From positions 1-7,557 of the forward strand of contig CAIUDS010000290.1 in assembly GCA_903897985.1 (NCBI GenBank): a stretch of 7,557 nt of DNA, in the 5' to 3' direction. The notes under the pieces are model-generated. The model had not been told where the DNA came from. It did not search any database and saw nothing but the letters and a program-made list of their open reading frames with translations. The DNA comes from an uncultured delta proteobacterium. Lineage in GTDB: Bacteria; RBG-13-61-14; DRUE01. Every line of letters begins with the position of its first letter. Position 1 is the first letter of the stretch. Shown in pieces: positions 1-6,114 of the stretch. A program made the position numbers and the translations under genes.

Positions 1-1643
1 ACCCCGAGATACCGGGGCGCCAGCGCCGCGTGCTCCCGCGAGCTGCCCTGGCCGTAATTCTCCGAGCCCACAATCACCCCCGCGTCCGATTCCTTCGCCC
101 GGGCCGCGAACTTTGCGTCAATCCGCGAGAACACATACTCGCTGATCTTGGGCAGATTGGACCGGTAGGGCAAAATCTTGCTCCCGCCCGGCAGGATATC
201 GTCAGTGGTGATGTTCGCGCCGAGCTTGATCAGGACCGAGGCCTCGAGACGCTCTGGCAAAGGCTCGAACGCCGGGAGCGGCTTGATGTTCGGCCCGCGC
301 CGAAGCTCGACTTTTTTCGCGCCCTTCTTCTTCGGAGCGATGATCATCGAGTCGTCAAATTCGAATTTCTTCGGCGCCATGAGCTTCGGGGAGCGGCCGA
401 GTTTGCGCGGGTCGGTCAGCTTGCCGGTGAGCGCCGCGGCCGCCGCGGTTTCCGGCGAAGCCAGGAATATTTTGTCATCCACCGTGCCGCTCCGGCCCGG
501 GAAGTTCCGGTTATAGGTGCGGAGCGAATTTATCCCGGTCGCCGGCGCCGAGCCCATGCCGATGCAGCCGTCGCAGCAGGGCTCGTAAATCCGGGCGCCG
601 GCCTGGATCAGGTCGGAGAGCGCGCCCGAGTCCGCCAGCATCTTCAAGACCTGCCTGGATCCGGGATTGATTGACAGGCTAACCGGGTCTGCGACCCTCT
701 TTCCTTTCAGGACCGCGGCGACCATGGCCAGATCCCGATAAGACGAGTTGGTGCAACTGCCCAAGTTGACCTGCTGAATCGCAGGCGCGCCTGCCTCTTT
801 CACCGAAACAACCTTGTCAGGACTTCCCGGCAGCGCAACCATCGGCGCCAGTTTGGACAGGTCAATTTCGATCACTTGGCTGTAATCCGCATTTTTCTTG
901 GCCGCGAGTTCCTGGAAGCTCTTCTCGCGGCGCTGACTTTTCAGGAATGTGCGGGTGCGTCCGTCGGACGGAAAAACCGAGGTGGTGGCGCCGGTCTCGG
1001 CGCCCATGTTGGTGATGGTGGCTCGCTCGAAAACCGTAAGCGCCTCGACTCCCGGGCCGAAATACTCGAGCGCCTTTCCCACGCCGCCCTTGACCGACAG
1101 TATTCGCAACACTTCCAGGATCACATCTTTGGCGCTGACCCAGGCCGGAAGCTGGTCGGTCAGCTTGATCCCGATTACCTCCGGGCAGCGCAGAAAGAAA
1201 GGATAGCCGGCCATGGCGCAAGCCACATCCAGCCCGCCCGCGCCGATCGCGATCATGCCCGCGCCGCCTCCGGTCGGGGTATGACTGTCCGACCCGAGCA
1301 GGGTCTTGCCCGGTGCCGAGAAGCGTTCGAGATGGACCTGATGGCAGATGCCGTTCCCCGGCCGCGAGAAGAACATCCCGAACTTGGCCGCGCAGCTTTG
1401 CAGGAACAGGTGGTCGTCCATGTTCTCAAAGCCGATCTGAAGGGTATTGTGGTCAACATAAAGAGCTGAAAGCTCAGTCTTCACTCGTTGGACACCGATG
1501 GCTTCAAATTCCAGACAGGCCATGGTCCCGGTCGCGTCCTGCAGCAAAGTCTGGTCTATCCGGACCCCGATCTCCGAACCCGGCTTCAATTCCCCCTCCA
1601 CCACATGCTTCCTCAAAATCTGCTCGACAATCGTTCCTTTCAA
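1..1643 (-). CDS. acn: Aconitate hydratase, Aquifex type (3' end outside window)
   Basis: This enzyme interconverts citrate and isocitrate through a [4Fe-4S] cluster in the TCA cycle, in the cytoplasm. The first 547 codons are present. The aconitase fold shows in LLGSDSHTPTGGGAGMI (about residues 130-146), LGSCTN with Cys297, and CCDGCIGMG with Cys357 and Cys360 (the usual C-x2-C pair of cluster ligands). The swivel-domain start LGANITTDDILPGG and the substrate-binding loop QGSSREHAAL (from residue 532) follow just before the edge. The short linker and early SSREH place it with the roughly 640-residue bacterial 'Aquifex-type' aconitases rather than the 890-residue AcnA, so about 90-100 C-terminal residues should be missing. 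The start is TTG at 1643: GGAGG at 1654-1650 lies 6 nt upstream, an in-frame TAA lies seven codons further up, and no ATG or GTG comes between. Homoaconitase or isopropylmalate dehydratase is less likely given the fused swivel domain. Function is certain at family level. Confidence 0.95.
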   Translation of the reverse strand, partial: MKGTIVEQILRKHVVEGELKPGSEIGVRIDQTLLQDATGTMACLEFEAIGVQRVKTELSALYVDHNTLQIGFENMDDHLFLQSCAAKFGMFFSRPGNGICHQVHLERFSAPGKTLLGSDSHTPTGGGAGMIAIGAGGLDVACAMAGYPFFLRCPEVIGIKLTDQLPAWVSAKDVILEVLRILSVKGGVGKALEYFGPGVEALTVFERATITNMGAETGATTSVFPSDGRTRTFLKSQRREKSFQELAAKKNADYSQVIEIDLSKLAPMVALPGSPDKVVSVKEAGAPAIQQVNLGSCTNSSYRDLAMVAAVLKGKRVADPVSLSINPGSRQVLKMLADSGALSDLIQAGARIYEPCCDGCIGMGSAPATGINSLRTYNRNFPGRSGTVDDKIFLASPETAAAAALTGKLTDPRKLGRSPKLMAPKKFEFDDSMIIAPKKKGAKKVELRRGPNIKPLPAFEPLPERLEASVLIKLGANITTDDILPGGSKILPYRSNLPKISEYVFSRIDAKFAARAKESDAGVIVGSENYGQGSSREHAALAPRYLG

Positions 1644-1649
1644 ATCTTG

Positions 1650-1654
1650 CCTCC
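1650..1654 (-). promoter_or_regulatory. Ribosome binding site that fixes the TTG start of acn
   Basis: The minus strand reads GGAGG here, 6 nt before TTG at 1643-1641. With an in-frame TAA shortly upstream and no ATG between them, this makes the TTG the only sensible start for the aconitase. Confidence 0.8.
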
Positions 1655-1678
1655 AGTTAGCCTTTTACGGACAAGCTC

Positions 1679-1770
1679 TCCTCTCCCTTGATGGGAGAGG
1701 ATAAAGGAGAGGGTGATTCTTGCGGACCATGATTCCCCCTCTCCCTAACCCTCTCCCGCCAGGGGAAAGG
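1679..1770. repeat. Pyrimidine/purine inverted-repeat cluster (dispersed palindromic repeat type)
   Basis: A perfect 9-bp hairpin TCCTCTCCC-TTGAT-GGGAGAGGA occupies 1679-1701. A second arm GGAGAGGG (1706-1713) pairs with CCCTCTCC (1737-1744). A third, imperfect hairpin CCCTCTCCC-GCCA-GGGGAAAGG covers 1749-1770. One strand is thus alternately C/T- and A/G-rich, and the whole can fold into a compound cruciform. Repeats of this 'CCCTCTCCC...GGGAGAGG' make-up are dispersed in many environmental bacterial genomes; that link is from memory, and copy number cannot be seen here. It lies directly upstream of the acn start and lacks a T-run for a simple terminator. Confidence 0.7.
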
Positions 1771-1878
1771 AATTTCTCTCGGAAGCTATGATTCCACATT
1801 CCCCCCCAGATTTCAAATCCCCAGAGGCCCCCGACCCTGCGACTCATTTCTACGGCAAAAGATGTTGAACCCTTGAGC

Positions 1879-1906
1879 CCGCCTTCGGCGGCTGCTCTGC
1901 GAGCAG
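1879..1906. repeat. Two adjacent short hairpins
   Basis: CCGCC-TTC-GGCGG (1879-1891) is followed at once by CTGCTC-TGC-GAGCAG (1892-1906). Both stems are perfect (5 and 6 bp). No T-run follows on either strand, so an ordinary intrinsic terminator is unlikely. They could be an RNA structure in the acn leader or part of a dispersed repeat. Confidence 0.45.
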
Positions 1907-2094
1907 TCCTTGACCAAACTTCGGATGCTGCCCAAAGGCGACCCCCAAATTCTCTCGAGGAGCCTTAATTTATTTGCGCTGACCTTAACCGATCCCGCTC
2001 GCTGAGGACACCGACATTTTTATTCATGATGACTCTGCGGTGAAACAATAATTCTTTGTGTTTTTGCGGCCTTGGTTCTGAACGGTTAAATTTT

Positions 2095-3369
2095 TTAGGG
2101 ACGAAATTTCAGTTTCAGGCTCTTGCCCGCGGCGCTTTTGGCTCGGAAGTTTTCCAGAAGCTCTTCCGCCAGCTTTCGGTGATCGGGATCCTCCGGATTG
2201 AAAAGGTTATGGTTTTCCCCGGGATCCTCGGCCAGGTCGTAGATCTCCCAGGTGTTTTCTTTAAGATCATAAACGATTTTGAGATCCCCGACCCGCAGGC
2301 CGATGGCCGTGGGCGGAGTGGTCCTGCCGATTTTCTTCAGTCCGGGCAGGTCCAGCACGGCCGTGGAATTGGTCTCATAATACATCGGCTCCGGTTCCAG
2401 GGCCGAGCCGGTCTTGATATGCGGCAGCAGGTTCCTCCCCTCCATCTCGGCCGGCGGCTTGACGCCCAGGTAAGAAAGAATGGTCGGGGCGACATCCAGC
2501 ATATTAACCGGCGCCTGGACCGCGGTTCCTTTGGGAAGCTCCGGCCCGGAAATGGTCAGAGAGTTGCGCAGGATATGCTCATAAAGTTTGCGGCCGTGGC
2601 CGACATAGTTTTTTTCGCCGAGACCTTCCCCGTGATCGGACATTATGATCACAAGCGAGTTTTGGAGCCAGCCCCGCGCTTCCAGCTCGGAAAGCAGGAC
2701 CCCGATCCAGTAATCCGCGTATGCGATTTCGCTGTCATAATTCTTTTGCACGGCCGGCCGGTCGTCGTCCACCAGCCCAGGCTCCTGATTTCCCATGGCC
2801 GGATACAAATCGTGGGGCTGGTGCGGTTCCGAATAATCCACAAACAGGAAAAACGGTTCCTCAATCCCCGATCCCAACAGCTTGAGCGCCCGCTGCGTGA
2901 CCACGCCCGCGTCCAGCTCCAGCATAAGCCCGGTGCCGGAATCCTGATAATGCTCGAACCCGCGCTGGAGCCCGGACCGGCCATGATATGCCGCCCAACA
3001 ACTTACCACCGCGGAAGTGTGATACCCTTTTTCCTTGAGAATCTCCGCCAGGGTGCGGTTTCCGGGCAGGAGCGTGATCCCGTTCCGGTTGACCCCGGTC
3101 TGAGAGATGGACCGGGAAGTAAAGAGCGTGGCCTGCGCGGGATTGGTCAGCGGAATGGTGGTGGTGGCGTCCAGAAAAATCACCCCGGATTTCGCCACCC
3201 GGTCAATGTTCGGGGTAATCGGACGGGGATAGCCGAAAGCAGAAATATGGTCCGGTCTCATCGCGTCCACCGAGATGATGATCACATTGGGCAGAGTCTT
3301 CGCGCCCAGGCCCCCGGCCAGCAAAAACATCGCCATTAACCCGAACCCGCATTCCCGAACCTGCTTCAT
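2095..3369 (-). CDS. Secreted sulfatase-like hydrolase (alkaline phosphatase superfamily) with a Thr nucleophile
   Basis: This 424-residue protein has the sulfatase fold. The N-terminal metal site is NVIIISVDAMRPDH (Asp35), the nucleophile region is IPLTNPAQATLFTS (residues 72-85), and the second metal site is IIMSDHGEGLGE (Asp245-His246) followed by GHGRKLYE (His258). In formylglycine sulfatases the nucleophile motif is C/S-x-P-x-R; here it reads T75-N-P-A-Q. FGly cannot form, so a phosphate, phosphonate or other ester is a likelier substrate than a sulfate, though this is inference. Residues 1-23 form a signal peptide (basic start, hydrophobic GFGLMAMFLLAGG, probable cleavage after LGA), so it should act outside the cytoplasm. 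I chose ATG at 3369: GGGGAGG ends 6 nt upstream, whereas ATG at 3396 lacks a ribosome binding site and ATG at 3375 directly abuts the GGAGG. It is a single gene, divergent from trmO, with its own promoter. Confidence 0.88.
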   Translation of the reverse strand: MKQVRECGFGLMAMFLLAGGLGAKTLPNVIIISVDAMRPDHISAFGYPRPITPNIDRVAKSGVIFLDATTTIPLTNPAQATLFTSRSISQTGVNRNGITLLPGNRTLAEILKEKGYHTSAVVSCWAAYHGRSGLQRGFEHYQDSGTGLMLELDAGVVTQRALKLLGSGIEEPFFLFVDYSEPHQPHDLYPAMGNQEPGLVDDDRPAVQKNYDSEIAYADYWIGVLLSELEARGWLQNSLVIIMSDHGEGLGEKNYVGHGRKLYEHILRNSLTISGPELPKGTAVQAPVNMLDVAPTILSYLGVKPPAEMEGRNLLPHIKTGSALEPEPMYYETNSTAVLDLPGLKKIGRTTPPTAIGLRVGDLKIVYDLKENTWEIYDLAEDPGENHNLFNPEDPDHRKLAEELLENFRAKSAAGKSLKLKFRP

Positions 3370-3375
3370 TGTCAT

Positions 3376-3382
3376 CCTCCCC
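3376..3382 (-). promoter_or_regulatory. Ribosome binding site choosing between starts of the sulfatase-like gene
   Basis: The minus strand reads GGGGAGG. It directly abuts one ATG (3375) and lies 6 nt before another (3369); the second spacing is functional. The result is a protein that begins MKQVREC with a clean signal peptide. Confidence 0.7.
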
Positions 3383-3406
3383 GTAGCTTTACTCATGCCC
3401 CAGCTT

Positions 3407-3436
3407 ATAATACCCTGTTTTGGGTATCTCTTTCAA
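3407..3436 (-). promoter_or_regulatory. Sigma70-type promoter of the sulfatase-like gene
   Basis: Read on the minus strand, TTGAAA (3436-3431) is a good -35 box and TATTAT (3412-3407) a good -10 box, with 18 nt between them. Transcription would start about 30 nt before the chosen ATG at 3369 and carry the GGGGAGG site. The match was found by eye and has not been tested. Confidence 0.55.
3410..3427. promoter_or_regulatory. Inverted repeat in the promoter spacer, possible operator
   Basis: ATACCC (3410-3415) and GGGTAT (3422-3427) form a perfect 6-6-6 dyad that overlaps the -10 box and fills most of the spacer of the minus-strand promoter. A repressor bound here would block the promoter. No regulator gene is adjacent, so this is inference. 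Confidence 0.4.
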
Positions 3437-3460
3437 TCTATCTTTCTGGGCGCGGCAATC

Positions 3461-3473
3461 CCGCCCGAGGCGG
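3461..3473. repeat. Short GC hairpin upstream of trmO
   Basis: CCGCC-CGA-GGCGG forms a perfect 5-bp stem within a GC-rich island (about 3448-3475) that contrasts with the A/T-rich sequence just before it. It falls in the probable 5' leader of trmO. It may be part of a dispersed repeat or a leader structure; nothing decides between them. Confidence 0.35.
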
Positions 3474-3498
3474 AACCCTACAAACGCGCGAGGAGGCG

Positions 3499-3960
3499 AT
3501 GATGGAAAAGGAAAACCGGGGCCAGGCCCCATTTATTTACATCGGCGAAATCCGGACGCCGTATGACGATTCCAATTGTCCGCGCTTCGCCGACGAGAGC
3601 TTGAAGGACGAGGCAAGGATCAAGGTCTTTCCGGAGTTTCAGCCCGGCCTGAAATTCCTGGAAAAATTCAGCCACCTCTTTGTCCTGTTCCATTTGGATC
3701 GGCCGCACCAAGAGCCTTCTCTCATCGCCCACCCGCCCAAGGCCAACGGCCTGGAAGTCGGTGTTTTCGCGTCCTGCTCGCCCAGCCGGCCCAACCCCCT
3801 CGGACTCAGCATCGTCCGCCTCAAGCGCCTCGAGAACAACGAGCTCATCGTGAGCGCCCTGGACGCATATGACCATACGCCTTTGCTGGACTTGAAGCCT
3901 TATTTCCGGGGCTATGATTGCAAGGTTGATGCCAATAACGGCTGGATGGACCCGCCCTAA
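3499..3960 (+). CDS. trmO: TrmO/TsaA-family tRNA (adenine37-N6)-methyltransferase
   Basis: The family uses S-adenosylmethionine to methylate N6 of t6A37 in the anticodon loop of threonine tRNA. Visible family features are the N-terminal strand IYIGEIRTPY (residues 13-22), the LEKFSHLFVLFHLDR helix/strand segment (54-68), the SAM-binding segment FASCSPSRPNPLGLSIVRL (90-108), and the tail DAYDHTPLLDLKPY (122-135). At 153 residues it is the single-domain form, lacking the extra C-terminal domain of the roughly 235-residue E. coli enzyme. Two ATGs are adjacent: AGGAGG at 3491-3496 lies 2 nt before ATG 3499 and 5 nt before ATG 3502, so translation may really begin at 3502, one codon later. It is transcribed away from the sulfatase-like gene, with no clear promoter of its own visible. 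The protein family is secure; the exact tRNA substrate is by analogy. Confidence 0.9.
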   Translation: MMEKENRGQAPFIYIGEIRTPYDDSNCPRFADESLKDEARIKVFPEFQPGLKFLEKFSHLFVLFHLDRPHQEPSLIAHPPKANGLEVGVFASCSPSRPNPLGLSIVRLKRLENNELIVSALDAYDHTPLLDLKPYFRGYDCKVDANNGWMDPP

Positions 3961-3966
3961 AGGGTA

Positions 3967-3986
3967 ACCGGAGGCCGGTCATTTTC
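3967..3986 (+). terminator. Weak terminator candidate after trmO
   Basis: ACCGG-AGG-CCGGT (3967-3979) forms a 5-bp stem 6 nt past the trmO stop and is followed by CATTTTC. The stem and T-run are both short, so termination would be partial at best and could allow read-through into the small gene at 4085. Confidence 0.3.
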
Positions 3987-4022
3987 ATCTAATTATAAAA
4001 GTTAAGCAGATGACGAATTCTC

Positions 4023-4054
4023 TTGACATCCTTTTACGGATATGGCAGTCTAAA
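4023..4054 (+). promoter_or_regulatory. Possible promoter of the small FPxxx-repeat gene
   Basis: A perfect -35 hexamer TTGACA sits at 4023-4028. The best downstream -10-like match is TCTAAA at 4049-4054, but the 20-nt spacer is too long for a standard sigma70 promoter and the hexamer is poor. A small dyad CAGAT-N5-ATCTG (4057-4071) lies between it and the ribosome binding site. This is weak evidence that the small gene has its own transcript. Confidence 0.3.
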
Positions 4055-4084
4055 CTCAGATATTAGATCTGGGGGGAGGAAGGG

Positions 4085-4252
4085 ATGATGTACGGAGAAA
4101 AAGATTTCCCGGAGGAATATTTCCCGGACAAAGAATTCCCGGAGAGCGACCCGGACATGAAAGACCTTGAACCGATCAAGGTTGGTCCCTTTAAAGAGGA
4201 CGAAATCATGCTCGACCGGGGCGACAAAAAAGAAAACCGGCAAAAAGTTTAG
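4085..4252 (+). CDS. Small acidic protein with FPxxx pentapeptide repeats, unknown function
   Basis: This 55-codon gene encodes a highly charged protein beginning MMYGEKDFPEEYFPDKEFPE. Three tandem pentapeptides FPEEY, FPDKE and FPESD fill residues 8-22, followed by an acidic/lysine-rich tail with EPIKVGPFKEDEIMLDRG and a very polar C-terminus. There is no membrane segment, no signal peptide and no cysteine, and it is likely disordered and cytoplasmic. GGAGG at 4075-4079 lies 5 nt before ATG 4085 and 8 nt before ATG 4088, an excellent ribosome binding site. Synonymous changes between the repeats (GAG/GAA, GAC/GAT) fit selection on the protein. It lies 124 nt after trmO on the same strand, and its TAG is 2 nt from the stop of the convergent Nudix gene. 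I recognise no family. It could still be a chance frame, but the ribosome binding site and composition argue for a gene. Confidence 0.6.
   Translation: MMYGEKDFPEEYFPDKEFPESDPDMKDLEPIKVGPFKEDEIMLDRGDKKENRQKV
4106..4150 (+). repeat. Three 15-nt tandem repeats encoding FPxxx
   Basis: Units 4106-4120, 4121-4135 and 4136-4150 each begin TTCCCGGA. They encode FPEEY, FPDKE and FPESD in frame. The unit length is a multiple of three, so expansion or loss of copies would keep the reading frame. Confidence 0.65.
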
Positions 4253-4254
4253 AT

Positions 4255-4983
4255 TTAAGCGCGACCCGGATTCTTTAACTTTTGGGCCAGCTCCGCGAGG
4301 CTGGTAAATCTGCTCAAGCGGTCCAAACTCGCCAAGGTGGGCGGGATCATTTTTAGCTTGCCTTGTTTCCACGCCTCCAAGGCCTCGCTCGGGCCGATCC
4401 AGAGGGCATCATCAATTTCCTCGCTATGCGGTTCCGGGGATTGGCTGGAGGGGCTCTCCGCAATGAAAAACTGGGTGTCGAACCGCCGCGGGCTGGTTTT
4501 GGGCGTGACCCAGTGGGCAAACCAGGAGAGCGCCTCGAGGTCGTAATAAAGGTTGAGCTCGGTCAGGATTGAGAGGAACCCGATCTTGCGGGCGTGGAGA
4601 AGGCCGCGGAAATTTCCCAGCGCTGATTTCAATTTCTCATCCGGGCGAATCTGAGCCCCGGTCTGGTCGCAGGCAATCAAAATTCCGGCTTCCTCAAACG
4701 CCTCCCGGATCGCCGCGGCATAAAACCCCAGTTTCTGTGCCTCCGGCTCCGCGCCTTCAACCGCCCGGGCTTTCTTGCCAAGGTCGGCTGCCTTCATCCG
4801 CTCGAGCGAGGCCGCGGAAATATCATCGTGGTCGCGCTTGCCGCCGGTGAACACATAAAACCCGCCCAGGAACTTCAAGTTTTGATTGCGCCTGGTCAGA
4901 TAGACCTCCAGGGGACCCGAGTCTCCCCGGACCAGGATCAGGGTTGCCGCGGGAATGGGAGTGGCGATTTTATTCTCGGGCAT
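4255..4983 (-). CDS. NUDT19-like Nudix hydrolase
   Basis: This is a predicted Nudix hydrolase of 242 residues. The Nudix box is split: GGFYVFTGGKRD (residues 40-51) supplies its N-terminal glycines, and AIREAFEEAGILI (91-103) supplies the helix with metal-binding glutamates. About 40 residues are inserted between them, as in the NUDT19/RP2-like group. The later segment FAHWVTPKTSPRRFDTQFF (155-173) and the closing IPPTLASL (213-220) also fit that group. Mammalian NUDT19 and NUDT7 cleave CoA and acyl-CoA diphosphates; carrying this over is inference, and other nucleoside diphosphate derivatives are possible. The ATG at 4983 overlaps the end of pfkA by 14 nt and has no strong ribosome binding site, which points to translational coupling. 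A TTG at 5004 would add seven residues and is an equally weak start. It is the last gene of the rlmE-pfkA unit. Confidence 0.85.
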   Translation of the reverse strand: MPENKIATPIPAATLILVRGDSGPLEVYLTRRNQNLKFLGGFYVFTGGKRDHDDISAASLERMKAADLGKKARAVEGAEPEAQKLGFYAAAIREAFEEAGILIACDQTGAQIRPDEKLKSALGNFRGLLHARKIGFLSILTELNLYYDLEALSWFAHWVTPKTSPRRFDTQFFIAESPSSQSPEPHSEEIDDALWIGPSEALEAWKQGKLKMIPPTLASLDRLSRFTSLAELAQKLKNPGRA

Positions 4984-6085
4984 CGGACGCCGAGCAGAAG
5001 TCAATCCCGATGGCGCGCGCCGCCATCACCATCTCGCCAAAGGGATCAACCAGTTTTTGTTTTCCCACCGCTTCCTCCAACGGAACCGACTCGATGTTCC
5101 TCGAACGCAGGCAGACCATCCTCCCGAACCCGCCCTGCGCCACCAGGTTGACCGCGGCCACGCCCAGGCGGGTGCCGAGGTTGCGGTCGAACGGGCTGGG
5201 CGAGCCGCCACGCTGGATATGCCCGAGCACCGTGACCCGGCAATCCTTGCGTGACAGTTTCGATACCTCGTCCGCGACCCTTTGCGCCGCGCCGCCGAGG
5301 CGGGGAAGCTGCCAGGGCTGATCCGGATGGTCAATCACGCTCTCGACGCCGCCCACGGGTTTGGCACCCTCCGCCACCACCACGATGCTGAACTTGCTCC
5401 CATATTTCTCGCGCCGCTCGATCTTCGCGATCAGCTTGTCAATGTAATAAGGAATCTCCGGGATCAGGATCACATCCGCTCCCCCGGCCATCCCGGAGTG
5501 GAGCGCGATCCAGCCGGCCTCTCTGCCCATCAGTTCCACGAACATCACCCGGTGATGACTCTCCGCGGTGGAATGCAGCTTGTCCACCGCCTCGGTCGCG
5601 GTCACCACCGCGGTGTCGAACCCAAAGGTCACATCCGTGGCCGAGAGATCGTTATCAATGGTCTTGGGAACCCCGACCACCTTCATCCCAAACTTGTCCT
5701 TCAATTCCTGCGCAATCTTGAGCGTGCCGTCCCCGCCCACGATGATCAGAGCCTCGATCCCCAATTCCCGGCACCGCTTCACCGCGTCCGCCGACCGGTC
5801 CTCCGTTACCGTCTTGCCCCGCTTTTCAATCTGCATCGCAAACGGGTTCGCGCGGTTGCTGCTCCCCAAAATGGTGCCGCCCCGGGGAAGGATGCCCTTG
5901 ACCTGCTCGTAACCCAGGGGCATGGTTTTGTCCGGAAAGACCAGACCCTCGTATCCGTCCAGCGCGCCGACCACTTCCATTTGATAGTCCTTGAGCGCGG
6001 CCTTCACCACCGCCCGGATCACCGCGTTCAGGCCCGGACAATCCCCTCCGCCCGTCAGCAACCCGATCTTTTTTACCATCGCCAT
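4970..6085 (-). CDS. pfkA: 6-phosphofructokinase (long, group III-like PFK)
   Basis: This glycolytic enzyme phosphorylates fructose 6-phosphate to the 1,6-bisphosphate in the cytoplasm. At 371 residues it is longer than the 320-residue E. coli PfkA. Visible motifs are TGGGDCPGLNAVIR (11-24), the phosphoryl-donor loop VGGDGTLKIAQEL (116-128), PKTIDNDL with the catalytic Asp144 (140-147), MGREAGWIAL (186-195), VVVAEGA (235-241), and the sugar-phosphate loop LGHIQRGGSPSPFDR (287-301). Gly120 and Lys141 match E. coli positions 104 and 124: Gly at 104 fits ATP use, while Lys at 124 is typical of pyrophosphate-type enzymes and of mixed group III members, so the donor is not settled. The start is ATG at 6085, 6 nt after AAGGAG. 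An open frame upstream to 6208 merely translates the intergenic repeats. A second ATG at 6079 is less well spaced. Confidence 0.93.
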   Translation of the reverse strand: MAMVKKIGLLTGGGDCPGLNAVIRAVVKAALKDYQMEVVGALDGYEGLVFPDKTMPLGYEQVKGILPRGGTILGSSNRANPFAMQIEKRGKTVTEDRSADAVKRCRELGIEALIIVGGDGTLKIAQELKDKFGMKVVGVPKTIDNDLSATDVTFGFDTAVVTATEAVDKLHSTAESHHRVMFVELMGREAGWIALHSGMAGGADVILIPEIPYYIDKLIAKIERREKYGSKFSIVVVAEGAKPVGGVESVIDHPDQPWQLPRLGGAAQRVADEVSKLSRKDCRVTVLGHIQRGGSPSPFDRNLGTRLGVAAVNLVAQGGFGRMVCLRSRNIESVPLEEAVGKQKLVDPFGEMVMAARAIGIDFCSASDARE

Positions 6086-6091
6086 CTTTCT

Positions 6092-6097
6092 CTCCTT
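6092..6097 (-). promoter_or_regulatory. Ribosome binding site that fixes the pfkA start
   Basis: The minus strand reads AAGGAG 6 nt before ATG 6085. It shows that the 41 codons open upstream of this point (to 6208), which run through the repeats and into rlmE, are not part of the protein. Confidence 0.8.
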
Positions 6098-6114
6098 CGG
6101 GGCGCAAATTCGTG

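Larger units (their letters stand above)
1655..2094. other. Gene-free region between acn and the sulfatase-like gene
   Basis: These 440 nt hold no gene I can support. Contents, left to right: the pyrimidine/purine inverted-repeat cluster (1679-1770), two back-to-back hairpins (1879-1906), and an A/T-rich stretch near 2015-2080 leading to the 3' end of the sulfatase-like gene. No clear -35/-10 pair for acn is visible close to its TTG, so acn may be read from further upstream or from a divergent promoter. The open frames that cross this region read through the repeats and resemble no protein. Confidence 0.6.

Noticed and set aside
1665..1847. Minus-strand open frame of 60 codons upstream of acn
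   Set aside because: It translates the palindromic repeat cluster (SPGGRGLGRGG-like text), has no ribosome binding site and resembles no protein.
2056..3339. Long plus-strand open frame of 427 codons opposite the sulfatase-like gene
   Set aside because: It is antisense to a clear alkaline-phosphatase-superfamily gene with all its motifs; the plus-strand product is Arg/Gly/Gln-rich with no motif, as expected of a GC-rich shadow.
3406..3411. Plus-strand TATAAT as a -10 box for trmO
   Set aside because: No acceptable -35 hexamer lies 15-19 nt upstream, and the same bases serve the better minus-strand promoter.
4034..4372. Minus-strand frame of 112 codons with FFVREIFLREIFF-like repeats
   Set aside because: The repeats are the antisense reading of the FPxxx units at 4106-4150, and the frame overlaps the end of the Nudix gene. 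The plus-strand reading has the better ribosome binding site.
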